Position numbers and translations under genes: made by a program
Assembly (NCBI RefSeq): GCF_026745355.1
Contig: NC_079203.1
Location: 41,482,992-41,546,991, forward strand
Length of the DNA stretch: 64,000 nt
Source: Beta vulgaris subsp. vulgaris
Lineage: Eukaryota > Streptophyta > Magnoliopsida > Caryophyllales > Amaranthaceae
Reading direction: 5' to 3'
The notes under the pieces: generated by a model
The model's input: only the letters and a program-made list of their open reading frames with translations
Databases searched by the model: none
Told to the model about the DNA's origin: nothing
Part shown: positions 59,820 to 64,000 of the stretch, in pieces
Layout: each line of letters starts with the position of its first letter
Numbering within the stretch: the stretch's first letter is position 1

Positions 59820-61954
59820 TCAAGTAAGGGATTTCCCAGCCCATTCACGTTCTCGTCGCTTTTGCTTCGCTATCATCTTGTTAAATTTCTGTTTCCCTTT
59901 CTCCAGAAGAGGATCAATCACAGCATAATCGTTGACATCTTCACTCCGCGACATTTTATCCTGCCGGTTTCAAAGACACCACATATGAATCAGTAATCAC
60001 ATCCAAGCCTAGTTCCTAAGTACAGAATGGTAGTTGAACAAGTTTCTTAGGCTTATCATCATGCATCAACAAGTTTTCTCACGAAACGAACGGATACTTT
60101 TTTTGAGGTAACATTTCTTCCTTTCAAGCAAATGGGTAAATGTTGGGAATCCCAATCAGGCCAACCGGCTATCATCATACATGAACAAGTTCTTTTACCA
60201 AACAAACAGAAATATTTTTGAGGTAATTTTTCTTTCAAGCAAATGAGCAAATGTTGGGAATTCCAATCAGGAAAAAATCAGATCTCTAAGAAACACGTAC
60301 ATATATACAAATCGCAGAAGTTAATTGAGACTAGGTAAACATAAATCCAGCTCACATAGCAGCACCAGCAGCCCATGTTCTCGAGGGGATGATCTGGTCT
60401 CATTGATATCAATGTTATAGAAATAAATTTAAGTTTTTACGACAATATCTGGGATTTCAGATTTTGAAAAATAATAACCTATGACATCTTTTTTTTAACG
60501 GGAAAAGTAAGACTTAGGTTGTGCTACATTAGGTTCCAAGCTCCTCCCGCCTCCCTCCCTTCCTCGAAATTATTTTTACCTAATGTATTGTCCTACGCAA
60601 CTCTACCTTCAAACAAAAATTAAAACTTCCTCCGTTTCTTAATAAGTGCAACATAGAGAAAGTGGGAGAATACCAAGGAATGTAGAGAGAGAAAGTTGGG
60701 ACCACAATAAAGTAGAGTAATTCAAGTGATGAAACAAAAAAGTTGTGGTCCCCTCTTGCTTTTTGGTGGCATATTTGTAATAATATTGAACTTTTTTTAC
60801 CATTTTGAGCTTGGTTGCACTTATTGTGACTATTCCAAATAAAGGAAATGTTGCACTTATTAAGAAACGGAGGTAGTATGACATTTTTTAATTTTTAGGA
60901 TTCCGAGGGGGATCTTTACATCAACTTTGAGAGAGTGATCGACGGATCGTTAAAGATTGTTACCATAACTTCACATCAAATGCATAGTTTATTAGCAATT
61001 TCTAGAGGCAACTACTGTTCTAGGAAGAACTGCCGAAAGTTTTGAAATTAACTTTCCAAGAAATCTACATTGTAACTTTGATTCAAGTGAGAAGTACATC
61101 AGGTTATTCCAGATTCGTTTAAAGGAAACTTGTTTCCTGAGTTTCACATGGCGAAATGAAAGTTTGTGTTTACTGGAAAAAAAAAAAACAAATTTAGTAG
61201 TAAGGCAAGGAAGATGCAGATTGGAGGGGATAACCTTTTTAGGGTCAGGTGCAAATTTTAGGCGGACAGATTTCCAGTCTGATAAATCTTCACCAATTCC
61301 ACCTTCAGATTTGCCAAGTGGTTCAACATGCTTTGAAGCAATTGAACTTTTAAACTGCTCAAGTTTCGCAAGTACCTGGAGAATACATGCAAATGACGTG
61401 TCAAGTACCAACACTTTTTAGACACGACAAGGACAGCAGTGCAGCACTCATGAAGCCAGAACAAAACACTGTCACAAGCAATGATTCAATAAAGAAAAAA
61501 GACAATAACTCGATAAGAGCAACGATATGTTCCCATCCCCTCTTAGCCCTGTCTTTTGCCCCATTGGACAGGAGTACAGAATTGACTGGTTAAGACACTT
61601 CAATGAAAGACTTTCCACTAAAAATTTCATTTTCGCCAGTAATTTAAGATGGGGGAGGGGGAAAAAAGGAGCACAAGGCATGGATAAAATGGTGTAAAAA
61701 CTCATATTTTCTGAGAGCTACAAGTTAAATATGGATAAAAGACAATACGACAACATACATCATCTTCACGTCCCTTCAGCCTCCGCTTCTTCTGTTTCTG
61801 CAACAATCTATCTCGTTCAGCATTATTTAACAACTGCAGGTCCGTGTCAGTATTAGCTATACGTACTGCCCTAGCTTCAGATCCTATTCCCTTTTTCCTG
61901 ATAGACAATTTCGCCACTTTTCTTTGGTCATCTGAACTTTCAGGATCTGACCTA
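59820..61954 (-). CDS. CYP57: CYP57/CWC27 spliceosomal cyclophilin, C-terminal exons (partial)
   Basis: Three exons on the - strand: 61954-61759, 61375-61235 and 59960-59820, with GT-AG introns. They encode the charged C-terminus with the family signatures KKGIGSEA, KKRRLKGRED, VLAKLEQFKSS, EDLSDWKSVRLKFAP and DPLLEKGKQKFNKM, ending KRREREWAGKSLT and a TGA stop. In plants this is the tail of the peptidyl-prolyl isomerase CYP57, homologue of the spliceosome-associated CWC27; the cyclophilin domain itself is N-terminal and not in the window. The next upstream exon was not found below 64000, so intron length there exceeds 2 kb. The order APM1, NDR, CYP57 matches Arabidopsis chromosome 4. The protein acts in the nucleus. 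Confidence 0.9.
60052..60271. repeat. Tandem duplication in a CYP57 intron
   Basis: A unit of about 105 bp (60052-60160) is repeated at 60169-60271. Shared parts include ATCATCAT.CAT.AACAAGTT, TTTTTGAGGTAA, CTTTCAAGCAAATG and AAATGTTGGGAAT.CCAATC. Copies differ by substitutions and short indels. Confidence 0.8.
60626..60876. mobile_element. Stowaway-type MITE in a CYP57 intron
   Basis: The ends CTTCCTCCGTTTC and GAAACGGAGGTAG are inverted repeats that extend through TTAATAAGTGCAACAT. The right flank is TA (60877-60878) and the left flank is AA, a mutated TA. It is about 251 bp and related to the copy in APM1 intron 9. Confidence 0.82.
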
Positions 61955-64000
61955 CTGAATATACAGCAGAAGACTTGTGTCAAAGACTTGAAATTTTTTG
62001 CTTGGAAGTAGGCAACAATACCTTATTATAATAAGTACAGCTCAAGCCATTATTGCAATATCGTGCAAATGATATACAACACTCAAGAAAACTTTTAAAG
62101 ACAGTGAAGGGTAAACCTAAAAATCAAGAAATAAGCCCAGGAATAGTTGGAAATAATAAGCACCCCAGCTAGGTGAATTGAAAGATGGATTGATGTTAAA
62201 GACGTCATAACGTTTAACTGTTTATACAAATGGCACTGAAACAACATTATGAACTTACCAATACCTGCAACGAATCTTGTCCCCATCATTATACTACAAA
62301 ACAGTCGAAGCACCTCAACTTAAGATTTTACTTAAAATGTCAAACTACTTAAGCTGATCCGGTTTCAAAATAACAAGTTAAACTTGCTCAGTTCTTGAAA
62401 AATGTCAGCATTAACAGAAAGGCCATCGATCAAGCATAAAAAATATACAGCCTACTTAAAGAGGCAGTAAGTGCCAGAACTAAGGCTTTCGCTGCTGAAT
62501 GGTTATTATATGAATGTTTTCTCCCCAATTTTTTCTAAAAGGGAAAACTTGACAGGCATGGGTGTTCGTTACTGCAGGCTGTAAGTGAAAATTGTGCTAC
62601 CATCTCTTAAAGAATTTGGTAACTTATTAGGGAATCTAGACCATCTCAGACACAAAGCATTTCCAGCAAGCGAAGGAAAATTATCACAACAAAAGTTAAT
62701 GCAGTTGATAATCATCTTAGTTAGTTCAACCTCCCAGTAAATATTCAATAAAATAAATTGAACACATTCTCCTTCTGAAGGCTGAAGCATGTTTGCTCAA
62801 GTCAAAGTAAACAAACTCAATATAGATCAGTAACCACACCAACCCTCAAAGTGACATACATGGAAGATTCCGACAGTTTGAGTAATAAACATTCAAGTTC
62901 CCTTCTTATCACTCACTCCAGTCTCCATCTTAATTGTCTCTATGGCTCTATATTTCAGTAGAAATGTAGCAAAACAATATCAAAAGGTAAAATTAACAAT
63001 TATATCATTCTATGTGCAGACCTGAGAGCTCTGCCAAAAATATCAATTTGAGGAGGGAAGATTCCCTTGTCTAAGACCTTCCATTAATGCACTTCTCTTC
63101 TCCGACAAATAAAGAAATTGAGAACCTAAAAGATGCAGGAACGATTACACACCAAGGCAAGGCTCATCCTTGCTCTGCACCACATTCAGTAGGATCATAC
63201 AAAACTTTCAAAAAGCAAGGAAAAATAGCTTTTAACACTTAATAAAGAATCAATGACTGCAGCGACGGAGTTCCCTTTTCCTCTAACTTAAGGGTGGAGC
63301 CATAGGGCCCATAGGGGGGCTAGCTTGGCCCATATTATTTCTTTACCATTACTAAATATAATTGATCTTAATATCACACTAAAACAAAAATATTTATATC
63401 TCAGAGATTAAGCTGAAACTAACACTTAAAATTCCTTCAGGAGAGGAGAGTACACCCTAGAGATAAATTGATTTAGAAGAATGGGGGAATTAAAGCCACC
63501 CACTGCCATTAGTAAAGCATACTGTCTTTCAAATACCACTCTCCATTGAGATTCAGAATGCAATCCCCACTCTTCTTTACTAGCTTCAATTCTCCATAAC
63601 CTCCCTTTTCCCCTTTTTTCTCTTGCCCTGATAAAAATCAATCACTTTCATGAATCTATTTCTTCTCACCACTATATTTACAAGCCATGCTTCAAGCACC
63701 TGATGAGAAAAAGGGCGAGAAAAATAACAATAGAAGAGAGGGGATGGAGTGGAGTGGACAGAGAAGAACAGGGTCAGGGAGAGAAAGCCTTAATGGATGA
63801 AGGTAAAAAAAAGTCAAGACAAGACACTCTAGGCTATGAGCCAGAGCATTCTAAGTGTCACACCAACAAGAGGCAACTAGAACTACATATTCAGCACCGA
63901 TTTTTATCAAATTGAGTATTGACTATCCTTGCTTTGGCCGTATAAACTTTCGTCATTTGATTTTTATCAAGAAAAGGTGATGAACATCTGGAAGCACGGT
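61955..64000 (-). other. Probable CYP57 intron, no exon recognised
   Basis: This stretch lies between the last recognised CYP57 acceptor and the window edge. No frame matching the middle of the protein was found on the - strand. It is mostly AT-rich, with a short GC-richer patch near 63290-63340 that may be repeat-derived. Confidence 0.45.

Overview
The window is nuclear DNA of a seed plant, almost certainly a eudicot. It carries three multi-exon host genes with canonical GT-AG introns, set in a dense mosaic of plant transposable elements: copia LTR elements, a CACTA element, LINE and SINE insertions, hAT-like elements, Stowaway and Tourist MITEs, and a probable Helitron. Species cannot be fixed from sequence alone. 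A Caryophyllales/Amaranthaceae source is only a weak hunch.

Layout. 1-707 is the right part of a hAT-like element. 923-18326 is a decayed, 3'-truncated copia element on the + strand. A tRNA-derived SINE sits inside it with a 12-bp target duplication, and a 14.15-kb CACTA element (2665-16817, TSD TGG) sits inside the SINE. The CACTA element carries a TNP2-like transposase with several single-base frame breaks and a more intact TNPA-like gene, both on the - strand. A 5'-truncated LINE (about 18327-20757) follows and is split by a hAT-like element (18966-19542).

Host genes. 21688-31510 (+) is APM1, an M1 metalloaminopeptidase; 19 exons were resolved, giving 864 codons plus stop. 34218-45234 (-) is an NDR-type AGC protein kinase; 12 exons were resolved, giving 498 codons plus stop. 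59820-61954 (-) holds the last three exons of CYP57/CWC27, a spliceosomal cyclophilin whose 5' part lies beyond the window. From family knowledge, homologues of these three genes are close neighbours on Arabidopsis chromosome 4 (At4g33090, At4g33080, At4g33060), so this looks like conserved microsynteny stretched by transposons.

Between the NDR and CYP57 genes lie a GC-rich, A-tailed element with a 310-codon ORF of unknown nature, a Tourist MITE, a second SINE, another hAT-like element, a Helitron candidate, and an LTR-bounded copia element (52871-57427, TSD CTTCT). That copia has lost its reverse transcriptase region, and one of its LTRs was later hit by a hAT-like element (TSD ACAACAAG). 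Introns of the host genes carry further MITEs and microsatellites. No host gene shows a frame break in the exons resolved here. No rRNA, intact tRNA gene, CRISPR array or bacterial-type operon is present.

The most informative features are the recoverable insertion histories: nested target duplications give the relative order of at least three events at one site and two at another. No undescribed host pathway was found. The best candidates for novelty are the GC-rich element at 45.5-46.8 kb, the SINE family split by the CACTA element, and an intronic palindromic MITE family present in both APM1 and NDR.
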